64,000 nucleotides of DNA. Source: Paraconiothyrium sp. Pb-2020. Lineage: Eukaryota > Ascomycota > Dothideomycetes > Pleosporales > Didymosphaeriaceae. Shown one piece after another: positions 22,560 through 35,698 of this stretch. The stretch covers positions 62,001 through 126,000 of the forward strand of contig JAJUBI010000008.1 in the NCBI GenBank assembly GCA_022419385.1. Direction: 5' to 3'. The translations under genes were made by a program, and so were the position numbers. The notes under the pieces are model-generated. The model saw only the letters and a program-made list of their open reading frames with translations, did not search any database and had not been told where the DNA came from. Positions within the stretch are counted from its first letter, which is position 1. The number at the start of each line of letters is the position of its first letter.

Positions 22560-23741
22560 ATGCTCACCAAGACTCTTCCGGTCGCTCTTCTTGCTGGCGC
22601 TGCTTCGGCGGCTTGCCCTCTCTCGGTCTCGATTGCCGATGCAGAGAACCATGTCGTCAACGTCCAGGTCACCAACACTGGAAGCGAGACTCTTCAAGTC
22701 TTCAAGGGCAACACTGTGTTCAGTGCGCACGCGACCAAGGACCTGTTGGTAGCTGATGCAGGTGTGCATACCCTCAGCCTTGTCCACCTATATTGCAATC
22801 CAAAATTAACATTGAGACAGCCGGCAATGCTCTTCCTTTTGACGGAGTCTACGTCAACTACAAGAAGACTGGCCTTACTGCCGACAACTTCCAAAAGATC
22901 GCGGCTGGTGAGACGGTCACAGTGTCCGTCAACGCAGCCAAGAGCTACAAGCTCAATGGTGTCAAGCAAGCCAAGGTGTCCGCTATCCAGGGCTTCCGCT
23001 ACGCTTCGGGAGAAGAGGCTCCCTCTGCTCTCAAGGAGCTTACCTTCTGCGCGGACCAGACTACCGACTCCATCGAAGTGACTCCGGACCAAAGCACCGT
23101 AGCTGAGTATGCTCTCACGCGCCCCGTAGACTATCTCACGATACTAACGACTCCTCTCCAGGCAACACATCTCCCACAAGCGCGAGGAGCCCTTAACCTC
23201 TCGCATCCAAAAGCGAGCCATCACCTACTCCTCCTGCTCGACGTCGCAGACCTCCTCCCTCAAGACCAGCGTTTCCGACGCCATCTCCATGGCCAGTGCC
23301 GCCTACACCGCCGCCGGCTCCGCCGCCGACTACTTCACAACCTGGTTCAAGTCAACCTCGGTCGAGTCCAAAGTGCAAACCATCTACAACGACGTCAAAA
23401 ACGTGCAGACCACGTCCCCCAAGATCTCCTGCACCGACACCTACGGCGACTGCTCCGACGGTTCCGCCCTGCTGTACACGGTCCCCAGCGCAAACACCAT
23501 CGTGCCGTGCCCCAACAACGGCTACTGGGACTTCCCCGAGCTGGCGAGCGCGTGCTCTGGCGACGACTATGATAAGGCGGGTAGCATTTTACACGAGATG
23601 ACCCACTTATATGGTACCACAGACTACGCGTACGGCTATGCGGCGGCGCAGAAATTGAGCGCGAGTCAGGCGGCCGCGAATGCGGATACGTATGAGATGT
23701 ATGCGGAGAGCGTGAGGTTGGGTGGGTGCACTGTTGGTTAG
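22560..23741 (+). CDS. deuterolysin-type metalloprotease (M35), secreted
   Basis: Predicted exons 22560-22761, 22821-23106 and 23162-23741 give 355 residues: signal peptide (about 1-18), an N-terminal propeptide ending in a Lys-Arg site (SRIQKR before AITYSSC), and a mature domain with the zinc motif HEMTH (307-311) followed by the aspzincin aspartate in GTTDYAYG. The length and prodomain layout match fungal neutral protease II. It hydrolyses proteins outside the cell, with a known family taste for basic substrates. Both introns are required to keep the frame. Confidence 0.94.
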
Positions 23742-24510
23742 ATGCAGACAATCTGGTGGGAAAAGGTCGGGTGAAGCGTTAGCATAGCTTGAATAATGCA
23801 TTCTTGGATGATGTGGACATGTCATGGATTCTATGCAAGCTGGAGATGATGTGGTGGTCGTGATGCGTTTGGGTCGTCGCATCTCTACAATCGAGGTACG
23901 AAGTATACGCTGCGAATAGCGAAGTGCAGGAAGATATTGAGAACGACGGCTTATGCTGCAAAGCTATCTCCTCAATTGATGGCCTACTTCTCTAAGATGT
24001 TGTTCTCCAAGCAATTCCATAGTTGCTTTATACTAAGGCAGGCTTTAGCTCGTTCCCGTGGCCTCAGCCCACCTCAAGCTCGACGGGAAACTCCCTCGAT
24101 CGTGACAATCTGGGCTGGGTCTTTGCTGCGATACGGCGTAATGCCGAACTCGCGCATGTGTTAGCTGACGCTGCCGACAGGCATTTACATCCCTTTATTG
24201 CTATAGGGGTCTTTCTTTGCGAGGGTCAAAGTCTTCTTCTGTGCCGGGATCTATGCACATGTCCTTACCCGTACCATCACAGTTGCGCCCATTGGTAATT
24301 CCGACTGTGTTATCGTTTGCGCAAAGACATGGCGTATGAGCGATGGTACTAACAAGACATATGTAGGGGCAAATATTCGTACAAGTAGGATTAACATGCA
24401 TGTCGGCGGCATGGGGCCAGGGGGCACCCCAGGAACTTGGCGTGGCCGAACTGGACTGTAACTTCAGAGTACTCCTTCCCTACAACCTCCCAGCTAGGTA
24501 TGCAACTATC
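23742..24510. other. intergenic, no gene seen
   Basis: About 770 bp between two plus-strand genes, holding the terminator region of the protease and the promoter of the regulator. No supported coding frame. Confidence 0.5.
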
Positions 24511-27338
24511 ATGACTTCGACATTATCCGGCTCCCGAAGAGTTCATGTCACGACAGCCTGTGTGTCGTGCAGAGAGAACAAAATCAAGGTGAGACACTAC
24601 CCTATCATGGGAAACACGAGGTACTGATCTTACCGGCAGTGCGATGGCACGTCTCCATCTTGCTCAAATTGTAAGACTAAGGGAAAAGAGTGCACTTACC
24701 AAGCCGGCGATGATAAACGCAAGTACGGAACATCAGCGCTCTGAAAATCCTGCATTCGGGGACAAACACTGACGCCCTACTACCAGACTCACTCTAAGGG
24801 TTGCAATTGAGCTACTCTCAGGTCACATTGTACAATTATGTCGTTTCATTTCCGATCACTCACTTGAGGTTCCTCCTATGGGCGCCGAGGAGCATGCTAC
24901 TCTCTTGAAAGTTTTGGCTTACCAGCGGATCCCTTTTACGATTCTGAGCAAGGAGCTCAGGCCTGAACTCTCTATGAACGACAATTTTTCAGAAAATCAT
25001 TCCCAGTGGGCTGATAAGTCTGATGCCAGTGCCAATGTGACAGACACTCTACCAGCAGCCAATGGATCGTCCGTCTCAGCTTGGAGTAACTCCACGTCAG
25101 CACAGTGGAGCGAAACCAACCCAGTGACCGGAACAAATATTATTGGAGATCCAACCGAATCGCGATTTGGAGGTTGGCCGAACCAGGAAGAGTCGACATC
25201 CAGCGCGCTTCCCCGGAATATCTGGAATTGGGATCCAGGTGAGGATGCAAACGTCGGTTCCCAGCCCTTTCCACGCTTCGGAGAAGGAGGTGCGGGAGCG
25301 GAGATCCCGTCCTTGGATATATCAGATCTGGAGCAGGCGCATACTTCTCAAGAGCCACAGAGCTGCGCCAACACACAGTATGAGGAAGGTCACAGCGGTG
25401 CCGACAATACCGAGGCTCTCGTCGACCAACTCTCCGAGAGAATCGGGTCTTTGCAAATTGAGCCTGGAGGGCACATCCGTTACTATGGACCAACTTCAAA
25501 CTTCAAACTCGTCCAAATGCCGATTCCGAACAACACCTTTACTTTGCATCGCACGGTTCGAAATGATGGTCAGGACTATCTGAACCGTCTCGATTTGGGA
25601 AAGGAAGTGCCGCCGGCTTTGGAAGACCACTTGGTTAGTCTCTACTTTGCTTGGCAAGACCCGGCTCTCCATGTCGTGAACAGGGACATGTTTGAAGCGA
25701 GCAGGGCAAGCTGGAGAGAAATGAACGACGTACCCTACTACTCGGAGGCCCTGCTTAATGCAATGTACGTACCTAACGGTACGCCACTGAAGTCATGCTG
25801 ATACGACAAGATGCGCCTTGGGCGCTGCGTTCGAGACCCGTCACCACCCAAGTTTCGTTACTTTTCCCAGACCACTCGCCGAGTTCTTCGCGGACAGAGC
25901 AAAGGCCTTGCTAGAGATTGAGTTGGACTGTCCTAGTGTTGCAACCGTCCAGGCCATCGCTGTGCTAAGCAGCCATGAAGTTGGCTGCAAGAGAGACTCA
26001 CGCGGATGGTTCTACAGCGGTGAGCAGAGACTTACGCCGCTCATCCCCCCTCTGGTTTTTCTAACACATTCAAGGCATGGCCATGCGATTGGCGTTTGAT
26101 TTGGGCTTACATGTTGACATGACTCCTTACGTCGCAAACGGATCTTTGAGCCAGGCTGAAGCTGAGATGCGGAAAGATGTTTTTTGGGGAACTTATGTCA
26201 TTGGTCAGTAAGTTGCTGGAGCTACGTGCGTATTCACTCAATTTTGACTGAGAATGCATGCAGGACTCGCGGGTTTCATCTTAGCAGAGCGTTACGCATT
26301 AATATGGAGGGTGCCACCGTCTCAAAGCCAAGCACTGCAGCATATGCTGATGAACAATGGACTCCATATGCTTCTCCCGGATCCAAGGACCAGCGTATTC
26401 TCTTACCTGACCATGCCAAAGAGCTACACCGGCAACGAGTTATATTGGCCGAAATCATGGCGCCTGTTGGTGACCCCTTGTAAGTTAACCTGAACACCCA
26501 TCAAGCTTCCTTTTGTGACAGTCATCCCCCAGATATGGAGATTTGAAGATATCGATCAATAAACTTCAAGAAATAAATGCAGACACTGTGGCGCGACTTC
26601 TAAAGTGGAAGAATGACCTACCACCCGCTCTGTGCGTCAACCTGGACGATTCACAGACATGTTATCTTCCCCATGTCTTGCTTCTACAGTAAACCATTCC
26701 CTCGTCCCATCTCGGAATGTATCGCTGACGATCTATACAGCATGCTGTATTATCAAAACATAATCCACGCCCATCGACCATACATGTCCAGAACCTACGT
26801 CCAACCCTTTCCTCCTCAAGGGCCAGGATCGGATCATGCACGAATGATGTGCATGGAGTCGGCGTCATCGATAGCAAAGCTCCTCCAACTCTACGAGCTT
26901 GGCTACGCCCTCCGCCGAATCAACGTCCAGGCCGTCGGCATCGTCTGCTCGGCAGCGCTGCTGCTTATCTTCGCAAATGTAACCCGCTACTACGGAGACG
27001 GCGCCTACCAGACGGAACTATACCTCAGCACCTGCTTCCGCGCACTGGAGGAGTTCCAAACGTCGTGGGATAGTGCTAAGAGGGCTCGGGATTTCCTCCT
27101 GCTGCTGCTGCGGCAGTGGGAGCTGCGAGGCCGTTCCGCACGGGCAGCGCGTCGTCGGGCGCCGTCGTCTTCTTCTGTCGCCGCGGCCGCGGAGGCGCCG
27201 AGGAAGCGCACGAGGACTTCGGATCTTTTGGATGATTCGCAAATGGAGGACCAACTTTCTCGCATGCTGTCTGCTACGACGCACGGCGTTAGCGATTCGT
27301 TCGACTTGGAGATGGGCTTGGGTTTGGACTGGAGTTGA
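24511..27338 (+). CDS. Zn2Cys6 transcription factor with fungal-specific TF domain
   Basis: Eight predicted exons (24511-24588, 24640-24722, 24787-25764, 25811-26019, 26075-26207, 26264-26479, 26533-26688, 26741-27338) give 816 residues. The binuclear zinc cluster has Cys17, 20, 27, 34, 37 and 44 in the canonical spacing and is interrupted by the first intron. A long acidic/Ser-rich linker leads to the middle homology region (LYFAWQDPALHVVNRDMF, ALGAAFETR, MAMRLAFDLGLHVDM, FWGTYVIGQ, RALRINMEGATVSKPS, LAEIMAP), and the C-terminus is Ser/Arg-rich. It resembles regulators near sugar or nitrogen uptake genes. It lies next to, and convergent with, a sugar transporter, which may be a target. It is 10 kb from the RiPP genes, so a role there is not supported. 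Confidence 0.93.
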
Positions 27339-27960
27339 GTTGAGTTGAGTTAACCCTAATTTGAGTCGAGTTGATTGCACTTACCCTGATCCATTACTCT
27401 ATATGTAGGCTAGAGACTATTCAAAGAATTTCAAACTGGTAAAACAACATGTGTTTCAACTTGGGAGATAGGAGGTAGCGTCGGTGTGGTTATTTCCCAT
27501 GACACTCTGTTGATCCTGTGGGATGGTCTTGGCTGTAAAATGCGCATGTTGGTGGGGTGCCTGGGTCGCAGTCCTTTCTATTGCGTTTTACCAGTCAGTG
27601 TCCACATCTTTTCATTCCTGTACAGTCTCGGGCCAGACGTCCGAACAGTTATGCCTCAGGACTCGTTTGGCCGGCTATAGTGAGTGCTGGAAAGGTATAT
27701 TATTGATGAGGCATGTATCTTGATTTTATCCTTTTGTAGATTGGTTGTTTGTGTCCTCTCAGGACTGTTGAAATGATCAAGGGATTTGCTAAGTACATGA
27801 GGAAGAAACAAATACACACATAATCTCTCTCTCTATCTCTCTTTTGCGGGAAGAACAATGATTCGGAAACAATGAAAGTGAGTACAGTAGATGAAGGCGT
27901 CGGTTGTACTAGCCGATCGAAAATATTCCGACCATTCATGGAGTGATGGCAGTATAATGT
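27339..27960. other. intergenic between two convergent genes
   Basis: About 620 bp of shared 3' flank. A CT/GA-rich simple stretch is present around 27821-27843. No supported gene. Confidence 0.5.
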
Positions 27961-29566
27961 TCATTTCTTTTCCACAGTCTGGCCAAATTCCTTATGCTGC
28001 GTTTCCTGAATCTTCTCTTCCACCACCTCTTGTGTCTCCATGAGAGCCAGCCTTGTCGCCTCTTTCCAGCTTGTGTTCTTGCCCCCTTCATGTTTGATCT
28101 GGAAGAGACGATCGACCTGCTCCAACGACAGATTCGCAGTCTCGACGTACCAGCGGTATATTATGGGGACGAAACAAACGTTGAAGACGGCATAGATGAG
28201 ATAGTACTTCCACCCGATGTTCTCAATGGCAGTGGGAGTGACGACAACGACAACATATACAAACGTCCAATTGACCGCCGTGGCGATTGAGGTCCCGATA
28301 TTGCGCATCCGCTGGGAGTTGATCTCGGCCGGGTACATGTACGGAATCGAGAGCATAGACATGCCGTAGAAGACGTAGTACATGAAGATGAAGACGACGG
28401 CGAAGGTAGACATGCCTTTGTTATCCTTGCCGGGGCCACCGTACCGCAAGCCGACCGCAACGAGGGCAAAACAGATGGCGCTGCAGCCCACGCCCCAGAG
28501 CATAAGCCTTCGGCGACCAATGCGATCAATGAGGAAGGCTGCCATCGCACCCCAGAACATGAGCGACATGGAGTCGACGGCGGAAAGAATCAACGCCAGT
28601 CGCTCACTCATGCCGAAAGACCTGACCAGCACCACCGGTAGGTAATACGCAATCACATTGACGCCTCCCATTTGCTGGAAGAATGGTGTGCCTGCTCCGA
28701 GAAGGATGCGCCGGAAGGTCATTTGTTCGCCGTTGCTGAAGATCTCCTTCACCGAAACAGAGTTCTGGACTTCGTTTTCGTGTTGGACCATTGCTACGAG
28801 ATATTGCACCTCGTCGACAACCTCGCCGTCGTCGGATGGCTTCCCGGCAAGTCGAGCGAGGATCGCTTGTGCCTCTTCCACCCGGTCTCTCATCACGAGC
28901 CACCGAGGTGATTCAGGCGCTATGAGCACCATGAAAATCGTGACGATGGCGAAGAAGCATTGAAAAGCGAGCAGAAAGCGCCAGCTGATTGGGCTGTCAG
29001 GAATGTACGTGAAGCCGTAGTTCATCCACTTGGGACTTGCATTAGCTCATGCCTCTCGCTAGTGTTGTATCATGGGGGATGTCCCGGCTCACATTTGTAA
29101 TGACGATTCCAAAGATATTGGTGACAAGTTGAAGGACGATCAACTTCCCGCGTTGGTGCGCCCTGGCCGTCTCGGATTGCCAAATAGGGATTGCAATAGT
29201 GTTCATGCCATTGCCAAACCCAGCGACGATGCGCCCAACGATCATGGGTGCCAAGGAGTAGGAGGCGGTTTGAAGAATGCCACCGACGATCAGGATGACA
29301 CAGCCAGTGAGGATACAACGCCTTCGACCGATTTTATCGCCAATGAAGATGGAGAGCAATGTGCCCATGATACAACCGATATCATAGGTGGCGACAATCT
29401 GCCCCTGCATGGTAGGGCTGGGATGATTGAATGTTTCGAGGAAGGGCTTGTTGCTGAGTAGGCCACCGAAGACTCCTTGATCGTAGCCAAAGAGTAGGAA
29501 TCCGGATCCGCAGGCCGCAGTGATGCTGTATCTTACAGCATCGCCCTGCACTTTGTCGAAGAACAT
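27961..29566 (-). CDS. MFS sugar transporter
   Basis: Exons 29093-29566 and 27961-29028 give 513 residues with twelve TM segments and the sugar-porter signatures: GYDQGVFGG in TM1, GDKIGRRR after TM2, GRIVAGFGNGM in TM4, PESPRWL after TM6, QQMGGVNVIAYYLP in TM7 and DRIGRRRLML after TM8. This is the hexose/glycerol-type importer family at the plasma membrane; substrate not predictable. The single 64-bp intron joins ITN to WMNYGF. Confidence 0.95.
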
Positions 29567-30227
29567 TGTGGTCCGTTTGGTCCAACAGTTGAGCCTACAT
29601 GCACGTTCAGCAATGCGTATTCAGCAGTGCACATGGGGGCAAGGCAGTGAATCTATATGTGTTATTGCTGCTATGCAATTAAGGCGTTCTCCCTGTTGGA
29701 CCGTGCCCACTTCTAAGCCATAAAGATGCGGAGAATCTGGGGTACGCTGGTCTGGGGCCCCAGGGGGTGCGTCATGCCTTCGTACGTACTTATTTTGGGC
29801 GAGTAATATTACTTCTGTTGCAAAGCCATCAAGGGTCCCAATGCCTTCACCCACTGTGGGGCGGTGGGAGCGAGTGTCGGACTAGCCAGGAAGTTTACTA
29901 GCAAGGTCGCTAACAACCGACGCTAACGGGTCTGGACAGCTTCTTACTGGCTTCAGGCACAAGGGAACAACACTAACGGAAACCAGCCTGATTGGCTCTG
30001 GTGCCCAGGGATTTACTTGTCCGGATGGAGTTCCAGTGTGTGCAATGCCTCGATCAACGTGCGCTCAAATGTCTAGGCTCTTTCAAATCCACAGTAAGTC
30101 TGTTAAATAATCCCACCAGCAGACGGCTGTATGGGGCTTTTCTATTTTCCTTCATCATTCTCCGTTAAAAACAAAAAATTAGGGGAGAAGCCACGCATCC
30201 TGGAACGCACATCTACAATCCATCAAA
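29567..30227. other. divergent intergenic region, no gene
   Basis: About 660 bp between the divergent sugar transporter and VOC gene. It must hold both promoters. No motif assigned. Confidence 0.5.
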
Positions 30228-30785
30228 ATGGCACAGAACAGGGTAAGTCTGGTCCTGAAGCTTTATACGGTAGACGTTTTCTGACGGGGTGACCAGAGAA
30301 CATATAATCGAGCATTCAATCATATCGGAGTATCTGTTCCAGATGCTCAAGCAACAGTCGATTGGTATTCCAGGGTCCTTGGCTTCAAGCTGTTGGGGAC
30401 GATAGTCCACATCAAGCGGTCCGAGATGCCAGACGATGGAATATTCAAGATCTATCCCGAAAATCTACAGGAAGTCAAGCTCGCCAAGATGGTCACCGGA
30501 AATGTCGTCGGATTTGAGATATTCGAGTTCATCAATCCAAAGTTCGAAGACGCAAAAGTCTTCGAATTTCACAAGAGGGGCTTCTTCCACATGTGCATCA
30601 CAGATCCGAATCCGGAAGAGCTGGCGGCCAAGTTTGTGGCTGAGGGAGGCAAACGAGTGGGGAGAACGACGGACCCGTCTGGAAAGGGCGAAATTACCTG
30701 CCTTTACCTAGCGGATCCTTGGGGCAATATAGTCGAAGTCCTGGATGTCGGTTTCGAGTTCATGGGGTTAAGGTCTGCATTGTAG
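30228..30785 (+). CDS. VOC-superfamily (glyoxalase/dioxygenase-like) protein
   Basis: Exon 1 is only 15 nt (30228-30242), followed by exon 2 30297-30785; together 167 residues. The vicinal-oxygen-chelate fold pattern is visible: NHIGVSVPDAQATVDWYSRVLGF in the first half, HMCITDPNPEELAAKF with ITCLYLADPWGNIVEVLD in the second. Metal-ligand candidates are His in NHIGV, His in FFHMCI and Glu in IVEVL. The family includes glyoxalase I, dioxygenases and epimerases; the reaction here is unknown. Confidence 0.88.
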
Positions 30786-31881
30786 CATCTAGAATCCATG
30801 CGGGATGAGGAGACATGAGACCCTTCTTCAGAGTACTAAGTTATGTGACCAAGTAGGACGGATGTTAGTGATCTGCACATACTTGCTTTACTGTAAGATG
30901 CTCGAGAGGCCAGATCCAGGACCTTGTAGTCTGATATTTAGCGGCCTTTCGGCATCTTCGTGGGCCAGAAGCAGTGACAAAGCCCTTGGAATCTCCTACA
31001 AAGCAATACCATCCACATCTGCCATAATGTTTTTACCAGAGATGCCCGGTATCAACATTTGTCAGCTTGATAGGTCTAAAGCCTGATGAAGACGTCTCCT
31101 GCACTCCCTATGCTCTCCGTGATTTCATCACCCCCTCCACATAGCTGGGGCATCCCCAGATCACTCGTTTCCTTTCATGGCACGAACTGGCTTCACTAGC
31201 CTTCTCCTTGCCATCGGAACTTTTTTCCACATATCCTTGAAGTAAGGCACTCAAAAACTGCCGAACAACCACGGTCAAAGTATAAGCTCGAGTCACGAGT
31301 ATTCCCAGAGCAAGTTTCGACCCCAGGCTTTGTTAGCTGGGTATCCACAATGTGGGCTTTGGATTTGATACACTGTGACGTCCATGGACGACCGTTCGGC
31401 GCCCAGATTGCCAGGGCGAGTATCCACCAACATTCGGAATTCCACCCCCGAGGACGCCACCTCCACAACCGGTTGGGCACGTGCGCAACTTGCGGCTACA
31501 GACTCCACATCTGGTCCACGCTCAGGGTCAGCTGATAGTACCAGGATGGCTCATCCGGCAGGTTACGACGGTTGCGAGCGGGGAACAACGCTTGGCTGAG
31601 CAGCAAACCTCGAGCGGAGCGCGATTTGTTGAACACCCGGTCGGATTCCCACCCCCGACTTAGGACTATCCGGCACGCGCAACTTCGAAAAACCGAATAA
31701 TGGAGATCTGAGTCCACATTTGGGAAGACTGCTGAAAGGAGCATAAATGATTTTCTTCCTAGATATCGAACAGCGTTGGTGCTGATCTTCTTTGCATACT
31801 TGCCTTCGTTTTCTTTCCATCATTGACTGAACGACCAGCACCTCTGCTCCTGTCTGTGTTTTGCCCACCACTCACTGCAAC
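30786..31881. other. intergenic, no gene supported
   Basis: About 1.1 kb. Overlapping short frames on both strands around 31108-31871 have no family features. The stretch just before 31882 is the promoter of the oxidoreductase. Confidence 0.5.
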
Positions 31882-33054
31882 ATGACTGGACAGCGACTTC
31901 GAATTGGAATTGCTGGCCTTGGCCGGATGGGTATGTATGCTTGATCTGTCACACAGCATGAGTGGAATACCTTTGTCTGACGAGATCAGGGAAGCGCCAT
32001 GCTATCAACTTCCATACGCTCACACATCGGGCGATGGTGGTGGCAGTGACCAGTCCTGACCAGGACGAGTGCAAATGGGCGACGGAAAACCTCGAGGGTG
32101 TACGCGTTTACCTGGACTACGAAGAGATGCTGCGAAAGAAGACCTGCAGGCTGTCGTTATCGCTAGCGCTACTGCCGTCCATGCCGTGCAAACTTTGAGT
32201 GCTATTGAAAAAGGCTATCACGTCCTTTGCGAAAAGCCGCTGAGCCAGGATGTGGCCGTTGTGAGTATCGTCTGATGTTGTAGGATTCTGCACACATGTT
32301 GACTTAATTCTACACAGGCGCAATCCGTGGTTGATGCTTACAAACGGTCCCTCCGAATCCACCCTAAACAAAAGGTCATGTGCGGTTTCTCTCGTCGATT
32401 GACGCCTCTTATCGGGAGGCGTACAAGAAACTGGAACAGGGTGACTACGGCCGCCCGGTAGTGTTTCGATCTCAGACGGCAGATCTGCACGACTCGTCGG
32501 GGTTTTTTGTAAACTACGCTAAGACCAGCGGCGGCATATTCGTGGATTGTTCTATCCACGACATTGACCTCATGCTCTGGTTCCTTGGAGAAAAAAGCAA
32601 GATCAAGAGCTTGCAGGCAGTTGGAGTCATCGCCGTACATCCTGGACTTGAAGCAATCAAAGACCGTGACAACGCGATAGCAACAGTTGAGTTTTATGGT
32701 GGCAGGATTGCGAATCTGTATTGCTCAAGGATGATGGCAGCAGGGCAGGAGGATACCACAGAGATCATCTGTCAAAGGGGGTCTGTGAGAGTCAACATGG
32801 AAGGGCGGAAAAGTCATGTCAATGTCCACGACTCGCTAGGAGTTAGACGTGAGCTCCCACAACATTCCTTTGATCGCTTTAGAGAAGCTTTTGTCACCGA
32901 GGCCGGGGAGTTCACCTCATGCTGCTTGGACAATACTACCTTACCTGTCAAACTCGAAAGTTCCATCAGGGCTCTGGCTATTGGTCAAGCGCTTCAGAGA
33001 AGCTTAGTGAGCGGTGAAAAGGTGATGTTTGATGAGCTTGATGCCAAGCTTTAA
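31882..33054 (+). pseudogene. Gfo/Idh/MocA-family oxidoreductase with two frame breaks
   Basis: The gene reads clearly as an NAD(P)-dependent dehydrogenase of the inositol-2-dehydrogenase type: Rossmann motif GIAGLGRMGKRHA (over an intron at 31931-31989), then VIASATAVHAVQTLSAIEKG with CEKPLS, an intron at 32261-32317, and a long C-terminal domain with GGIFVDCSIHDIDLMLW to the stop at 33052-33054. Two single-base losses break the frame: near 32132-32135 (between EEML and DLQAVV) and at 32400/32401 (between GFSRR and DASYREAY). No intron in the normal size range cures either. The rest is well kept, so it is either a young pseudogene or a good gene with two sequencing errors. Functional status is therefore open. 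Confidence 0.8.
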
Positions 33055-33997
33055 AAAGTGGACAAGGCCCCGATTCTGTTATAAAGCATCAAGAATTTCA
33101 AGAGTGATAGATACTTGGTCTCCGAGGCGTTGTGTCCTTTGTATAGAGAATCTTTTGTGAACAATCCTGTGATGACCGTCTCTGAAAAATTGCCAGTGTG
33201 AGTCCATAAGCCACGAGAAAGCGGCTATGGTCAAACAAAATCCAAACAGCCATTGCACACGAGTCTAACTCTTGAAGTCGTCAAGAGAGATCAGATCGAA
33301 TGCTGCCCTCTGTAAGTGTGCTGCTGTTGCCATTCACCGCACCCTAAAAGAATTATCACTTCGAAACAGCTACCCTTGGTAGTGATAGCCAGGGCTCCCA
33401 AACCTGTTTACGCCGAAACCACTATTGTTTAAATAGCTTAAAGATTGCTTTCTGGCTCATTTAGTTGTTTAAAGAATACTTAGGCTCATCTTCTGCAGTA
33501 CTATTTGTGATTCTGAGTTATTAATTGCTATTGTTCACTTTCTCTCTAAGCTAAACAATTACACGGTTTACTTGACCACAAATCTTTGCTATACATTAAA
33601 TCTGGTGCTCCTTCTCCTTTTAAATTGCTTGGTCAATGCAAGCAACATGTACTAGAAAATTTGTTCTTTAGAGTGACTTTAAAATCATGAAAGCGCCGGG
33701 CGAAGGTTTAACCTACCGTACGGTGTTTCACTGTGTCCCCGTAAGAGCCTTATAAAAGAGATTTAATCATTACACCCTCATCAACGTAATCTAAGCTAAC
33801 AAGTCTCAAGATGAGGCTTACTAGATAGTAATATTGGAATGGTTCTTACACCCCTTTTTTCTTTTGATTGAGGTTGTACAGAAAACTTTAAATCCCGCTA
33901 CGCTAACACTAAATTAGTATTCGTTTATGAAGATAGGAATTTTCTTGTCTGGTTTGCCCCTTATACAGGAGCCTCGTACAACCGAGTGCTGCTGCTG
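33055..33997. other. AT-rich gene-free stretch
   Basis: Visibly richer in A and T than the flanking genes from about 33340, with many stops in all frames. It may be a decayed repeat, but no terminal repeat or transposase remnant could be recognised. Confidence 0.5.
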
Positions 33998-34004
33998 TCT
34001 AAAC

Positions 34005-35698
34005 CGACGAAAATAGTCAGAGACAATCACAGCCAACGCAACCACAGCCAGCGCAATCTACGGACCGCAGAGATGAACGAAGTATAACAGGAAACTCTGG
34101 TGTATCTGGAGAAGTGCGTAGGACTCATTTAGCCCGGGGCCCTGACACGGTCAACTCGTACAATGCCGTGTGTGCAGGTCTTCTTCGTGGACCTACTGGA
34201 ACTGCAACAACTGAAGAATGGTACGATTGTCAAAGATATAATGATTCTCACCGTGCTAAGTAGGCCGTTGCAATGTTTCGTCATATGAATCTACTGATGT
34301 CGCACAGGATACACTGCTATATGTTGTGCGGTGTCTTGAAGAAGGCTGCGTTGCTAGCATCGCAGAGGCGAGAAAAGCCAAAGTCACAACTCGACGAAAA
34401 GCCTATCAGGTGCCATATGGGTTCTGACAACATCAAAAAAGCATCGACCGATGGGACCCGCTCTATATTAAATATGATGGTACCTTCTTCACAACGAGGT
34501 TCAATGGTGCAGCGACTCAACCAAGGAGATGCTTTTACTGGCCGAAATCTAATTGTCAGAAGCGTGCTGATGGATATTCAGGTCATATAAGTCAGACGAC
34601 TTTTAAGTGGCGCTCCCAGGAAGATGTGCCTGACCCTACTCAAGAGCCTACGAAAGATGACTACGACCTATGCTGCGGGCCAGATTAGTTGAGATCACGG
34701 CCTGGTGACGCTATTCCTCTTTGCAGATGTTCAAGGCACGACCAGCTCTCAGAGCTCGCCGACAGACACTTCAGGCGGTATAGCTCGGAGCCAACTGTGC
34801 TCGATCGAAAGTGGGACGTCGGCAAGCCAATCATACGCGTCAGACCTGGAGAGGGCTCGAACAGTCCAGAGTTCGATCAGCAGGAGCCTACATATAAGTA
34901 CACTTCGAGGGACAAGCGATCGTCCATGCAAGGGAGCGAACATATCACATAAGGTGAACCTTCGAGAACACATTCAACGTCACCGCAGGTCAGGGTTCGG
35001 AGGCTGCAAACCGGACTCATCGCCATACGCACGGTGAGAGCCGAATCAGCACCTCGGGGCATACTCCGGATGATGTTCAGATAAATATCCGGGTAATTCC
35101 AAGGGGTAACGTCGAGGCTTCTGAGTGGACATCTGCTCAGCAACGCGCGAGGCATTCTGAGCTTGCACAGAAAGATGTCGACCGAAACGATGAGGTATTT
35201 ATGATCATAGATATCCAACGAGGCTCCTTGAGAATTCAGCTGTACACGCTCTTTTTCGACTGTAGAGAAAGCCGTTACAAGCCGGACACACTGCGTTTTC
35301 TAAACGAGCTGAAATTTTGCGGGTTAGCCGACACTAGGCTGGTAAAATCACTCGGCGACGAGTGGGGGCCGGTATTGGAATGATATACCGCTTGGCTCAC
35401 TGCGCTGCAGGCCTGCGTTGACTTGTGGGCTCAGACACGGTATACAGGTACTAAGGATTAGCTTATGAAACGTTTGCGCGCTCTAGCCAGTATCGAGGCA
35501 TCAGAGGAGGCAGAGAAGGTGGGTCGGTTGGCGGATACCCTCGATAGGGCACTTAGTCATCGAGATCGAAATACAATGGTCCTCTACGTAGCTTGCGTAC
35601 TTGGCACATTGGCCAATATTTCCAATGACCAGATGGAAGACGTGGTCGAACCAAACCTGCAAAAACTCTGTGGCGCAATTTTCGGATGGTCGGAGTGA
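34005..35698 (+). pseudogene. decayed gene with a C2H2-like segment
   Basis: Open segments in changing frames run along the plus strand: a Gln-rich piece (about 34005-34261), a piece ending at 34688 (FKWRSQEDVPDPTQ...), one with ISHKVNLREHIQRHRR (near 34940-34990), one ending at 35383 and one at 35465-35698. After the TGA at 35381-35383 the same frame continues with credible coding text (YTAWLTALQACVDLW). This suggests a single ancestral gene with stops and shifts, perhaps a C2H2 zinc-finger protein. The LREHIQRH text resembles a zinc-finger helix, but the paired cysteines are not intact. Some joints could be introns. The identity is weakly supported. Confidence 0.4.
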
